From a bacterium (GTDB lineage: Bacteria; Vulcanimicrobiota; Xenobia; Xenobiales; Xenobiaceae), in the NCBI GenBank assembly GCA_017444045.1, contig JAFSXO010000105.1, positions 1 through 7,371 on the forward strand: a DNA stretch of 7,371 nucleotides, given 5' to 3'. The translations under genes were made by a program, and so were the position numbers. The notes below the pieces were generated by a model that searched no databases, had not been told where the DNA came from, and saw only the letters and a list, made by a program, of their open reading frames with translations. Positions 1 through 6,667 of this stretch are shown here, in pieces. Every line of letters starts with the position of its first letter. The first letter of the stretch is position 1.

Positions 1-1
1 C

Positions 2-409
2 TACGGTATTAACCTGGACGGGCTTCACGCTGTGGTCGTAGGGCGAAGCATCACGGTAGGGCGCCCCCTGGCCTGGATGCTGCTCCGCGAGAACGCTACC
101 GTCACCATATGCCATTCCCACACCGCTGATCTAGAGCGCCATACCCGAGAGGCCGACATTCTGATATCGGCTACCGGATGCACCGACCTGATCGGACCAG
201 ACCATGTGCAGAAAGACGCTGTCGTAATCGATGTAGGCACATCGTATCTTGAAGACGGCACCGTGTGCGGTGACGTGCAGTACGATAGCGTCGCGCCCAA
301 GGTGCGCATGATAACGCCCCATATCGGGGGGCTGGGCCCGGTGACCACCGTGCGTCTTCTGCAGAACGCGGTGCGCGCCGCCGAGCTTTCTCTTAGCTCT
401 GGCGTATAG
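2..409 (+). CDS. folD: FolD-like methylenetetrahydrofolate dehydrogenase/cyclohydrolase, C-terminal part (5' end outside window)
   Basis: FolD oxidises 5,10-methylene-THF with NADP and hydrolyses the methenyl product to 10-formyl-THF, supplying cytosolic one-carbon units. The visible 135 residues are the NADP-binding half. They begin YGINLDG, followed by the dinucleotide loop VVVGRSITVGRP (family form GxSxxVGxP), then ATVTICHSHT, ADILISATG, and KDAVVIDVG with a following CGDV. The end corresponds to the family's last signature, TPVPGGVGPMT, but here reads TPHIGGLGPVTT, so the Pro before GG, the Val and the Met are all replaced. The catalytic Lys and Tyr lie in the missing N-terminal half and cannot be judged. 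The frame is open to the left edge, so the gene starts upstream. The stop TAG (407-409) lies inside the first copy of an 11-bp tandem repeat. Family membership is firm; full bifunctional activity is less certain because of the altered C-terminal motif. Confidence 0.88.
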   Translation, partial: YGINLDGLHAVVVGRSITVGRPLAWMLLRENATVTICHSHTADLERHTREADILISATGCTDLIGPDHVQKDAVVIDVGTSYLEDGTVCGDVQYDSVAPKVRMITPHIGGLGPVTTVRLLQNAVRAAELSLSSGV

Positions 410-426
410 CCTAAATATAGCCTAAA
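405..426. repeat. Exact 11-bp tandem duplication at the folD stop
   Basis: TATAGCCTAAA occurs twice, head to tail (405-415 and 416-426), with no mismatch. The first copy contains the folD-like gene's TAG stop. It looks like a replication-slippage duplication. A regulatory role is possible but nothing in the sequence proves it. Confidence 0.85.
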
Positions 427-437
427 GGATGTTTTCT

Positions 438-483
438 GGTTAGCTGATCGTCAACTTATAGGTTAGCCGATCGTTAACTTATA
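438..483. repeat. 23-bp tandem direct repeat upstream of the Lon-like gene
   Basis: Positions 438-460 and 461-483 are two abutting 23-bp copies that agree at 21 of 23 positions; the differences are the 8th base (T/C) and the 15th base (C/T). Each copy begins GGTTAGC, has a GATCG core (a full CGATCG palindrome in copy 2) and ends AACTTATA. The pair ends 19 bp before the ATG chosen for the protease. It occupies the place where a promoter or operator would be expected. The AT-rich TTATAG (456-461) and TATAAC (480-485) could be -10 elements, but no convincing -35 partner was found. A repeated regulator-binding site is an inference; slippage is the simplest origin. Confidence 0.8.
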
Positions 484-502
484 ACCATTGAGACTGGTAC
501 CT

Positions 503-2557
503 ATGAGCCCCGATTCTGCTTCTGTTCGCCAAAAATGCCGCATAGACCCCAACGGTCTGCCCCATCCCGAGCTATGCTTCTCGGTATTCGCCCCAGCCGA
601 TGACAGCGGCTTTCCCATCAGCGAAGACCGCCCATTTGTCGCCCAGGAGCAGGCGCGCCGCGCCATTGCGGAGATGCTGGACAGCAGCGCTGACCTGCGG
701 CTGTGCTGGCTGGTTGGCCTCCCCCGCAGCGGCCGCCACACGCTGGCCTCTTGCCTGGCGCAGGAAGCCGCCGCAACAGAGCCAGCGGAGGATCAGATAC
801 TTCTGCCCCTGATCCTGCCTTCGCTGACAGATAGATGGATTGCCTTTCCCGGCGGCGAGGGCGTCCGGCTGGCCCATACCGCCGAACGGGGACTGCTTAA
901 GCTTCAGTCTGATCTGCTGGACAGCAATGCCGATACTGACGCTGCCCTCGCGCATTTGGCAGAAAGCTGGCGCGAGCTGGCGGAGCACCGCCTGGAAGCG
1001 GTGCGCGCCTACTGCCAGGCGGCAGCAGACAAGCTCTCCGAAAGGGCCGCCCATATCCGCTGGCGCCTGCAGAACGGGCGCGGGGAATACATCGACGATT
1101 TGGACGCCTCCCTGCACCGCTATCGCTGGGGCATTCTGGCCAAAGGCGAAGACACCGGAATCCTCTGCCCTTCGGCAGACGGCGATGAGCTGTTCGGCCA
1201 CATAGAGACGCGGGGCTTCGCCCCGCTGCAGTACTGCGATCACACCACGGTAAGCGCCGGCGCCCTGCTGAAAGCGCGCGGCGGAACCGTCATCGCCGAC
1301 GGCGACCGGCTGGCCCAGCAGCCAGCCCTGTGGCAGCAGATAAAGCGCACAGCCAAGCGCGGCTATATTGAGCTCAGCGATCTGGGCGGAGGCGAACAGT
1401 TCTTCAACGGCGACAGGCATGAAGTGCGCATACCGATTAAGGCGAGCGTCTTTATAACCATTACCCCGCTGGCCTATATGCAGCTGGCCGAGCTGGACCC
1501 CGATCTGCCCAACGCCTGGCCGCATAAGGCGGAGTTTGCCGACAGCGCGGAGCTGAGCGACTGCCACAGACGGGAATTTGCGGCCTGGGCGGTGGCCTGG
1601 GCGCGCAGACACGGAAAGGCGGGCATGGCCATTGACGCTATCGCGGCCCTGCTCTACTGCTGCTCGGCCAAGGCGGGCCACTCAGAGCGCATAGACCTGC
1701 AGCTGGGCGAGCTGGAGCCGATCCTGGAGCGGGCAGCCCATCTGGCCAGCCTGCGCCAGGCCTCTCTGATTAAAGACCGCGATATAGAAGCCGCCTGGCT
1801 ATCCTGGCGCCGGCGCGCCTCCCTGCTGGAGGAAGAGCTGCAGCGCGACACGGCCGAGGGGATAATCCACATAGAGACCGACGGAAAAACCGTCGGCCAG
1901 GTCAACGGACTGACGGTTTTAGAGCAGCCCGAGGGAGCTTTCGGCAGACCCCAGCGCATTACGGCGGTAGTGTTCGCCAGCAAGGACGGCCTGTTCGATA
2001 TCGAGCGGGAATGCCAGAACGGCGGCAAGCTCTACTCCAAAAGCACCATGATATTAAACGGGTTCATACTGGGATGCATAGGAGGCCTGCACGTGTGGCC
2101 TCTGGGCGTCAGCGTATGCCTGGAGCAGTCCTATGACAGCATCGACGGCGATTCCGCATCCAGCGCCGAAGCCTATGCCGCTCTCTCCGCTATCGCCGAT
2201 GTGCCTATTGATCAGGGCATCGCCGTGACCGGCTCTATAGACCAATTCGGCAACGTGCAGGCGGTCGGCGGGATCGCCGAAAAGGTGCGCTGCTTCTTCC
2301 AGCTCTGCTCCAGCCGCGGCCTAACCGGCCAGCAGGGCGTAATTATTCCCCGGGCCAACCTGCACGAGCTGATCTTTGAGCGCGAGCTGCGCGAATCCCT
2401 GCAGCAGGGCATATTCCATATCTGGGCTGTAGAGCATGTCCGCGAGGGCATAGAGATACTTACGGGACTGCCCATGGGAAAGCTGCGGGGCGACCGCTAT
2501 CCCAAGCGCTCCATAATGGGCAAAATCCAGGCTGCCGCTGACGAAGCGGAAAGGTAA
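503..2557 (+). CDS. Lon-like (LonH/YcbZ-type) AAA+ serine protease
   Basis: This is a likely cytosolic ATPase-linked protease of family S16. Residues here are numbered from ATG 503 (684 aa). The N-terminal AAA+-like part has FVAQEQARRAI near 46 and a degenerate P-loop GLPRSGRHT (72-80), with Arg where Walker A usually has Lys, as in other LonB/LonH-type ATPases. An alpha-helical insertion spans roughly 120-205. A FGHIETRG segment and a Walker B-like GGTVIADGD (about 260-268) follow. The protease domain runs from about 470 to 660. It holds the catalytic Ser551 in DGDSASSAE and Lys594 in GGIAEKV, 43 residues apart as in E. coli Lon (S679/K722). The C-terminal half reads closely like E. coli YcbZ (TGSIDQFG, LTGQQGVIIPRANL, FHIWAVEHV) from memory. 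At 684 aa it is longer than YcbZ (about 586) because of the helical insertion. An in-frame TTG at 488 is possible; ATG 503 is preferred because a weak GAGA (490-493) precedes it. The substrate is unknown. The gene is convergent with the acetyltransferase. Confidence 0.93.
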   Translation: MSPDSASVRQKCRIDPNGLPHPELCFSVFAPADDSGFPISEDRPFVAQEQARRAIAEMLDSSADLRLCWLVGLPRSGRHTLASCLAQEAAATEPAEDQILLPLILPSLTDRWIAFPGGEGVRLAHTAERGLLKLQSDLLDSNADTDAALAHLAESWRELAEHRLEAVRAYCQAAADKLSERAAHIRWRLQNGRGEYIDDLDASLHRYRWGILAKGEDTGILCPSADGDELFGHIETRGFAPLQYCDHTTVSAGALLKARGGTVIADGDRLAQQPALWQQIKRTAKRGYIELSDLGGGEQFFNGDRHEVRIPIKASVFITITPLAYMQLAELDPDLPNAWPHKAEFADSAELSDCHRREFAAWAVAWARRHGKAGMAIDAIAALLYCCSAKAGHSERIDLQLGELEPILERAAHLASLRQASLIKDRDIEAAWLSWRRRASLLEEELQRDTAEGIIHIETDGKTVGQVNGLTVLEQPEGAFGRPQRITAVVFASKDGLFDIERECQNGGKLYSKSTMILNGFILGCIGGLHVWPLGVSVCLEQSYDSIDGDSASSAEAYAALSAIADVPIDQGIAVTGSIDQFGNVQAVGGIAEKVRCFFQLCSSRGLTGQQGVIIPRANLHELIFERELRESLQQGIFHIWAVEHVREGIEILTGLPMGKLRGDRYPKRSIMGKIQAAADEAER

Positions 2558-2620
2558 GACCTAAATGGCATAAGAAAGCTTGCACCTTCAGCAGCGGCAA
2601 AGAATTGCATATCGCATAAT
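2558..2620. other. Convergent intergenic spacer
   Basis: This 63-bp spacer separates the 3' ends of the plus-strand protease gene and the minus-strand acetyltransferase gene. I looked for a bidirectional hairpin terminator and saw no convincing stem with a T run on either strand. Only small palindromes such as AAGCTT are present. Termination here may be Rho-dependent or occur within the opposing gene. Confidence 0.6.
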
Positions 2621-3124
2621 TTAGCAGTCCTGGCCGCGCGACTGGCGGCGGCGCTCCGCGCAGTTTTCGGCGATGATCTGAGCCGGCACCCCCACAGCCA
2701 CACAGTCTGGGGGCACATCCTTGGTAACTACCGCCCCGGCTCCGACCAGAGCGCCAGCTCCCACCGTTACCCCGCACATAATAGTAGCATTGCTGCCCAG
2801 CGTGGCCCCGCGGCAGACGCGGGTTTTTTCCAGCTTCCACTCGCCCGCCCGCTCCGGCACTCCGTCATCATTTACTGCACGGGGATAGCGGTCGTTGACA
2901 AACATCACCCCATGCCCCACGAACACGCCGTCCTCAATGGCCACGCCCGAGCATATAAAAGCATGGGACTGGATTTTGCAGCGGGCTCCGATCTCAGCGT
3001 CCTGCTGTATCTCCACAAAAGGTCCGACGCTGGTCTCTGCCCCTATGCGGCAGCCGTAAATATTGACCAAGTCAGGAAAGCGGATTACGGCGGTGCTGTC
3101 TATATCGGCATTGACGATGGGCAT
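2621..3124 (-). CDS. WbpD/WlbB-like nucleotide-sugar N-acetyltransferase (left-handed beta-helix)
   Basis: The protein has 167 aa and probably transfers an acetyl (or other acyl) group from the CoA thioester to the amino group of a nucleotide-linked aminosugar in the cytosol, for surface polysaccharide synthesis. Hexapeptide repeats run from the N-terminus (IYGCRIGAE, VGPFVEIQ, AEIGARCKI, SGVAIEDGVFVGHGV, about 22-73) and resume at about 104-135 (CRGATLGSNATIMCGVTVG, AGALVGAGAV). The family ending VTKDVPPDCVAVGVPAQII follows. FVNDRYPRA (75-83) matches the FTNxxxPRA loop of WbpD/WlbB, enzymes that acetylate UDP-2-acetamido-3-amino-2,3-dideoxyglucuronate. The length is slightly short but complete. 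ATG 3122-3124 is preceded at 7 nt by a strong Shine-Dalgarno. It lies 19 bp after the oxidoreductase stop, so the two are probably co-transcribed. The exact acceptor sugar is inference, since no aminotransferase is visible. Confidence 0.9.
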   Translation of the reverse strand: MPIVNADIDSTAVIRFPDLVNIYGCRIGAETSVGPFVEIQQDAEIGARCKIQSHAFICSGVAIEDGVFVGHGVMFVNDRYPRAVNDDGVPERAGEWKLEKTRVCRGATLGSNATIMCGVTVGAGALVGAGAVVTKDVPPDCVAVGVPAQIIAENCAERRRQSRGQDC

Positions 3125-3131
3125 AAAGCTT

Positions 3132-3140
3132 TCTCCCTCT
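3132..3140 (-). promoter_or_regulatory. Ribosome binding site of the acetyltransferase
   Basis: On the minus strand this reads AGAGGGAGA, a strong purine-rich Shine-Dalgarno 7 nt before the ATG at 3124. It fixes the start and lies directly after the upstream gene's TAG (3144-3146), consistent with coupled translation. Confidence 0.8.
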
Positions 3141-3143
3141 GGC

Positions 3144-4208
3144 CTACGGACGCGCTGACGCGAGTATTCTGGCCATCTGCTCCTGCTGGGCGGCGCGGGT
3201 CTCTTCCAGGGATATCTGCCGGCCCTGCTGCTCCAGAGACTTCGAGGAGGCTTCCAGAATGCTGGCGATCTCCAGGCTTACATTATGATTGAACAATGCC
3301 TTATCCGGATCGTCCAGGCAGGCATAAAAGGCCTCGACCGCCAGGCGCAGAGGCTCCTGGCGGCTGCGTTCCGGTATCCAGAGATTCGTTTCGGGACGGC
3401 TGGTGTCTACATCGTGCAGGGAAGTACTGTTCTCCGGCAGAGGCGTCGAATACACCTGTATCTGATGCATAGGATTCAGCTCATCGTACTCGATGGTGCG
3501 CCGGCTGCCGCCAATCATAATGCGCCGTATCTTTCTGGGCGCATACCAATTGACCGCAATTCTGGCCTGAAAATCATCGGGATAGAAGCAGGACAGAAAG
3601 GCCTGATTAATCGGCTCTCCGGACACATGGGCGATGCCCTGCGCGGTTATCGCCTTAGGCCGCTGCGGGCAGATATAGCTGAGGATAGCCAAATCATGGA
3701 CAGCCAGATCGCCTATGGCACTGACATCGCGGCGCACCGGCCCCCAGTTGACCCGCATGGAAGTGTAATAGAGCAGGCGCTCGCCTAGGCGGCCTTCGGC
3801 AATATAGTTTTTGATTAAATGAATGTCGGGATGGAAAAGATATGTATAATCAACAAAAAGCAGCCGGCCACGCTTAAAGGATTCCTCTATCAGACTCAGG
3901 CAGTCCGCGCTGGTAGCGGCCAGGGGCTTCTCGACAAAGACGTGGCAGCCATGCTGCAGTCCCAGCATAACCAGATCGGAATGGGTACTGACAGGAGTGG
4001 CCACTATCAGCACATCCACCGGATGCCTGTCCAGCAGTTCGGCTGCGTCAGCGCCGGCTGTAAGGTGCGGATACTGCTCCTGTATACCGGCCAGCCTAAC
4101 GGGATCGCTGTCGCATACCCACAGAACCTTGGTCTGATGGCTGCTGTAAAAATTGCGCAATAAATTGGGGCCCCAGCGGCCGCATCCTATTATTCCCGCG
4201 TTATACAT
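3144..4208 (-). CDS. Gfo/Idh/MocA-family NAD(P)-dependent oxidoreductase, probably acting on a nucleotide sugar
   Basis: The protein has 354 aa from ATG 4206-4208. The N-terminal Rossmann fold starts at once with AGIIGCGRWGPNLLRNF (GxGxxG-type loop). CDSDP ends the second strand, where cofactor-ribose recognition usually lies. VATPVSTH and FVEKPLA follow; the EKP lysine (residue 94) is the family's conserved active-site residue. The second domain holds VDYTYLFHPDI, NWGPVRRD and GDLAVHDLAILSY, whose Asp167 and His171 match the family's D-x-x-x-H substrate/catalytic motif. Length is normal for the family. An in-frame GTG at 4218-4220 would add four residues; neither start has a good Shine-Dalgarno, and ATG places the Rossmann strand in the usual position. 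Its downstream partner is a WbpD-like acetyltransferase, so oxidation of an NDP-HexNAc before amination is the likely role. It does not closely resemble WbpB from memory. It is nearer in style to GnnA-like dehydrogenases. Substrate assignment is inference. Confidence 0.9.
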   Translation of the reverse strand: MYNAGIIGCGRWGPNLLRNFYSSHQTKVLWVCDSDPVRLAGIQEQYPHLTAGADAAELLDRHPVDVLIVATPVSTHSDLVMLGLQHGCHVFVEKPLAATSADCLSLIEESFKRGRLLFVDYTYLFHPDIHLIKNYIAEGRLGERLLYYTSMRVNWGPVRRDVSAIGDLAVHDLAILSYICPQRPKAITAQGIAHVSGEPINQAFLSCFYPDDFQARIAVNWYAPRKIRRIMIGGSRRTIEYDELNPMHQIQVYSTPLPENSTSLHDVDTSRPETNLWIPERSRQEPLRLAVEAFYACLDDPDKALFNHNVSLEIASILEASSKSLEQQGRQISLEETRAAQQEQMARILASARP

Positions 4209-4248
4209 ATTGTGCTGCACAGATATACCGCTATTCTACAAAATAAGA

Positions 4249-4293
4249 GCGCCGGCAAAAGGGCAAGGTATCAACCAGTCCTTCAGCCGGCGC
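4249..4293 (-). terminator. Probable Rho-independent terminator after the RTX-M91 gene
   Basis: A perfect 8-bp G+C-only inverted repeat (GCGCCGGC at 4249-4256, GCCGGCGC at 4286-4293) encloses a 29-nt loop. Reading on the minus strand, the second arm is followed by TCTTATTTTG, a T-rich run. It starts 32 bp beyond the RTX-M91 stop and ends 41 bp before the oxidoreductase start. It would therefore separate the two transcripts. The long loop and interrupted T run lower confidence. Confidence 0.5.
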
Positions 4294-4325
4294 ATGCACA
4301 TGCAATTATCCTAACGCTTCGCTAA

Positions 4326-6662
4326 TTAGTAGCGCAGACGCTCGTTGAAGCCTAACAGCTCGCGCAGTCCGTTCTCACTGAGCAGATGATCGTTATTGTC
4401 TACAGACGGATTCTCCACACCCATAGCCTGGTACTCACAGCCTTTGGTTCCGTGAGCGCTGTCGGTAGAATTGCCAGCCGCATCGTAGAAGCCGAAGTCC
4501 ATATTGCCGATAGCCGCATTATAAGAATGGCACATCTCGTGGTACATGCTGATAACAGGGGCGCGATCTGCCCAGGCAGTGCCATTGTTCAGGCTGATTT
4601 TGGTGAGATTGTAGCCGATAGTGCTGTCGCTGCCCACTCCAGGATTGCTGCGGCCTCCATAGCTATAGCAGACACTGCCTTCATTTGTGGCGCCCACAGT
4701 CACATTATGGCCCGTAGCGGCAATCTCAGAGAACATCCTCTGACCGTTCTCGGTGCTGGCCAGGAACTCAAAGTCGGATTCGATGCGCTCGCGCTCAAAA
4801 TAGGTGCCCTCTGCGGCAAAGTTGTCGGGGACCTCGACAACCTCGCGATGCTCAGTTTCTACATCGTCATCGTCGGTACGAACGTTATCGGCGCTGTCGG
4901 CAATAGCCTTATCGGCACCGGCGCCGCCTTCCACATAGTCACTGCCGCTGGCGCCTACCAATAGGTCGTCGCCCGAGCCGCCATAGAGACTGTCGTTGCC
5001 CTGGCCGCCGACCAAATTGTCGTCGCCGAGACCGCCGTATATGCGGTCATCGCCCTTGCCGCCGTCTAAATAGTCGTGCCCATCGCCGCCGAACATGGTA
5101 TCGTTGCCGCCCAGACCGTACAGCACATCGTAGCCGTCGCCGCCTGACAGGTAATCGTTGCCGTCGCCGCCTTCTATATAGTCATTTCCGGAACCGCCGA
5201 CTATGGTATTGCTCTTGGTGGAAAAACCATCGGAGTCTAAGCCGTGAGCCATCAGGACATCGTTGCCAGCACCGCCGTCTATATTGTTGGAGCCGTAATT
5301 GTCATAAATAGTATCCTTGCCGGAACCGCCCTGGATGCGGTCGTCGCCAGCGCCGCCGGTAATGTGCAGATTGGCTCTAACATCTTCAGATACGGTAATG
5401 TTGTCATTGCCGCGGCCGCCATCGATGATCAGACTTCTAGCTTCCGCAGCCGTATAGCGTTTTTCCTCGCCGTTGACGCTGACGATAATGGAGCCGTCGG
5501 AGCCGCCGCTGGTGATATTGATCTCATCGTCACCATCGGTACCGAAGGCCAGCTGAATGTCCTCGTCTTTTACATCGGTCATCGTCTCCCGCAACATCTG
5601 CACATCGGTGCTTTCGGTTACAACGCGGTCATGCTCATCGGTGGTTATTTTATCGCTGCCGCCCCATTCGTCTTCCTTGCCGGCTATAACATCGCTGCCC
5701 GCTCCGCCGTCTATGGTGTCTTTGCCTTCATTGCCATAAATCAGATCATCGCCGGCACCGCCGTAAATTGTATCTTTGCCGCTGCCGCCTGAGATATAAT
5801 CGTTACCGCCATCGCCGCGCAGGGTATCAGCGCCAGAGCCGCCCTCTATCGTGTCGTTGCCGTTGCCGCCGTTGATATAATCGCCAGCGCCGCCGCCGTA
5901 GATCTTATCGTCACCCTCGCCGCCATAGATATAGTCGACAACATCGCCGCCATAAATAGTGTCGTTCCCGGCACCGCCGAAGATGTTGTTAATTCCGAAG
6001 CCCAAGAAGTCGTCGCCAGCAGCGCGGATGGTGTCATCGCCGCCGCGGCCGTATATGTTGTTATAGCCATAATCGTCGACGATGAAATCATTGCCGGAAC
6101 CGCCGTAAATATTGTCGTCGCCCTTGCCGCCGAAGATGTGCATACCAGTAGCGATATCCTCGTCGATAACGATGTTATCATCGCCAGCGCCGCCATCGAT
6201 CAGCAAACGCTTGGCCTCTTCGGCCGTATACGTAGTCTCTGTTCCATTCACATTGACGACTACAGAACCGTCATCGCCACCGCTGGTAACGCTTATCTCA
6301 TCGCCGTTGCGGGAGCCGGAGACAACGATTACATCGCTGGGATTGATGCCCAGCTCATAGGCCATCTGATTCTTCATATCGTCCAGAGATGTTATCTCGC
6401 CGCTGCTGTAGCCTATGTTCTCTTCGCCGCAGACCTCTTCGTCGGCGGCATTCTCGCTTTCCACAATTTCCGCGGCGGAATCGCTCAGCGACACGTCGTC
6501 ATTCGGTTCGGAAGCGGCACTTGATTCTGAAGCAGCTTCTTCATTGCTGGCGACATTTTCGTTTACCGCGGAATTGCTGGAAGACTCGTTAGAGGCCTGC
6601 GTCCTCTCAGCGGTATTCTGGGTATTGTAAGATACTGAAGAATTTACGGAATCAATGCTCAT
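4326..6662 (-). CDS. RTX-repeat protein with C-terminal M91-like (NleD/HopH1-type) zinc metallopeptidase domain
   Basis: The protein has 778 aa from ATG 6660-6662. That start is chosen because AAAGGA sits 5 nt upstream and because the extra 20 residues from TTG 6722 look unnatural. Residues 1-95 are Ser/Asn/Glu-rich, acidic and of low complexity, with no signal peptide or membrane segment. Two homologous modules (about 119-325 and 376-585) each start with a G/D-rich strand region (SGGDDGSVVVNVNG, SGGSDGSIIVSVNG), then TYTAEEA/RYTAAEA and LIDGG/IIDGG. Each continues with about 15 RTX nonapeptides (GGxGxDxIx), about 30 in all, which fold as calcium-bound beta-rolls in known families. After an acidic linker (TDDDDVETE) the peptidase domain (about 620-778) holds HEMCH (His708, Glu709, His712). 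A conserved Glu743 in EYQAMG may be the third metal ligand. It closes with SENGLRELLGFNER, like the M91 C-terminal (S/T)ENxLR motif. M91 members known from memory (NleD) cut host MAP kinases. RTX proteins usually leave by type I secretion, but no transporter is visible. Secretion and target are inference. Confidence 0.85.
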   Translation of the reverse strand: MSIDSVNSSVSYNTQNTAERTQASNESSSNSAVNENVASNEEAASESSAASEPNDDVSLSDSAAEIVESENAADEEVCGEENIGYSSGEITSLDDMKNQMAYELGINPSDVIVVSGSRNGDEISVTSGGDDGSVVVNVNGTETTYTAEEAKRLLIDGGAGDDNIVIDEDIATGMHIFGGKGDDNIYGGSGNDFIVDDYGYNNIYGRGGDDTIRAAGDDFLGFGINNIFGGAGNDTIYGGDVVDYIYGGEGDDKIYGGGAGDYINGGNGNDTIEGGSGADTLRGDGGNDYISGGSGKDTIYGGAGDDLIYGNEGKDTIDGGAGSDVIAGKEDEWGGSDKITTDEHDRVVTESTDVQMLRETMTDVKDEDIQLAFGTDGDDEINITSGGSDGSIIVSVNGEEKRYTAAEARSLIIDGGRGNDNITVSEDVRANLHITGGAGDDRIQGGSGKDTIYDNYGSNNIDGGAGNDVLMAHGLDSDGFSTKSNTIVGGSGNDYIEGGDGNDYLSGGDGYDVLYGLGGNDTMFGGDGHDYLDGGKGDDRIYGGLGDDNLVGGQGNDSLYGGSGDDLLVGASGSDYVEGGAGADKAIADSADNVRTDDDDVETEHREVVEVPDNFAAEGTYFERERIESDFEFLASTENGQRMFSEIAATGHNVTVGATNEGSVCYSYGGRSNPGVGSDSTIGYNLTKISLNNGTAWADRAPVISMYHEMCHSYNAAIGNMDFGFYDAAGNSTDSAHGTKGCEYQAMGVENPSVDNNDHLLSENGLRELLGFNERLRY
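4329..4805 (-). other. M91-like zinc peptidase domain of the complete gene
   Basis: The domain begins near YFERERIES and ends at the stop. The HEMCH zinc motif is encoded at 4527-4541, and the probable third ligand Glu lies 31 residues after the second His. The spacing, the EYQAMG motif and the closing ENGLRELLG fit the Pfam Peptidase_M91 pattern as I remember it. No other zinc-ligand set is evident. Confidence 0.72.
4908..5537 (-). repeat. RTX module 2 (second copy of internal duplication)
   Basis: This segment encodes roughly 210 residues: a beta-strand-like lead-in (EINITSGGSDG, VSVNGEEKRYTAAEA) followed by about 15 glycine/aspartate nonapeptides. One degenerate unit, DNYGSNNID, sits at the same place as VDDYGYNNIY in module 1. 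The shared order of regular and degenerate units shows that the whole module, not just the nonapeptide, was duplicated. Confidence 0.85.
5688..6308 (-). repeat. RTX module 1 (first copy of internal duplication)
   Basis: This segment encodes the lead-in NGDEISVTSGGDDG, VNVNGTETTYTAEEA and about 15 nonapeptides, ending near GGAGSDVIAG. It aligns with module 2 at an offset of about 258 residues. The copies differ at many positions, so the duplication is not recent. Each GGxGxD unit is expected to bind calcium in a parallel beta-roll. Confidence 0.85.
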
Positions 6663-6667
6663 GATAG

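Noticed and set aside
572..1681. A 369-codon open frame on the minus strand opposite the Lon-like gene
   Set aside because: It lies wholly opposite a convincing protease gene, its protein has no recognisable motif and is Gly/Ala/Arg/Gln-rich, as expected for an antisense shadow of G+C-rich coding DNA.
3285..3788. Plus-strand 167-codon open frame opposite the oxidoreductase gene
   Set aside because: The opposite strand encodes a full-length Gfo/Idh/MocA protein with intact motifs. This frame shows no domain.
5244..5792. Plus-strand open frames opposite the RTX region, rich in Ala, Ile and Val
   Set aside because: Antisense translation of GGxGxD repeat codons gives hydrophobic Ala/Ile/Val-rich strings that mimic membrane proteins. 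There are no ribosome binding sites, and the opposite strand is clearly coding.
4908..6308. Regular short repeats at DNA level that could suggest a CRISPR array
   Set aside because: The periodicity is 27 bp in frame with GGxGxD codons and the units vary. There are no constant repeats with unique spacers and no cas genes.
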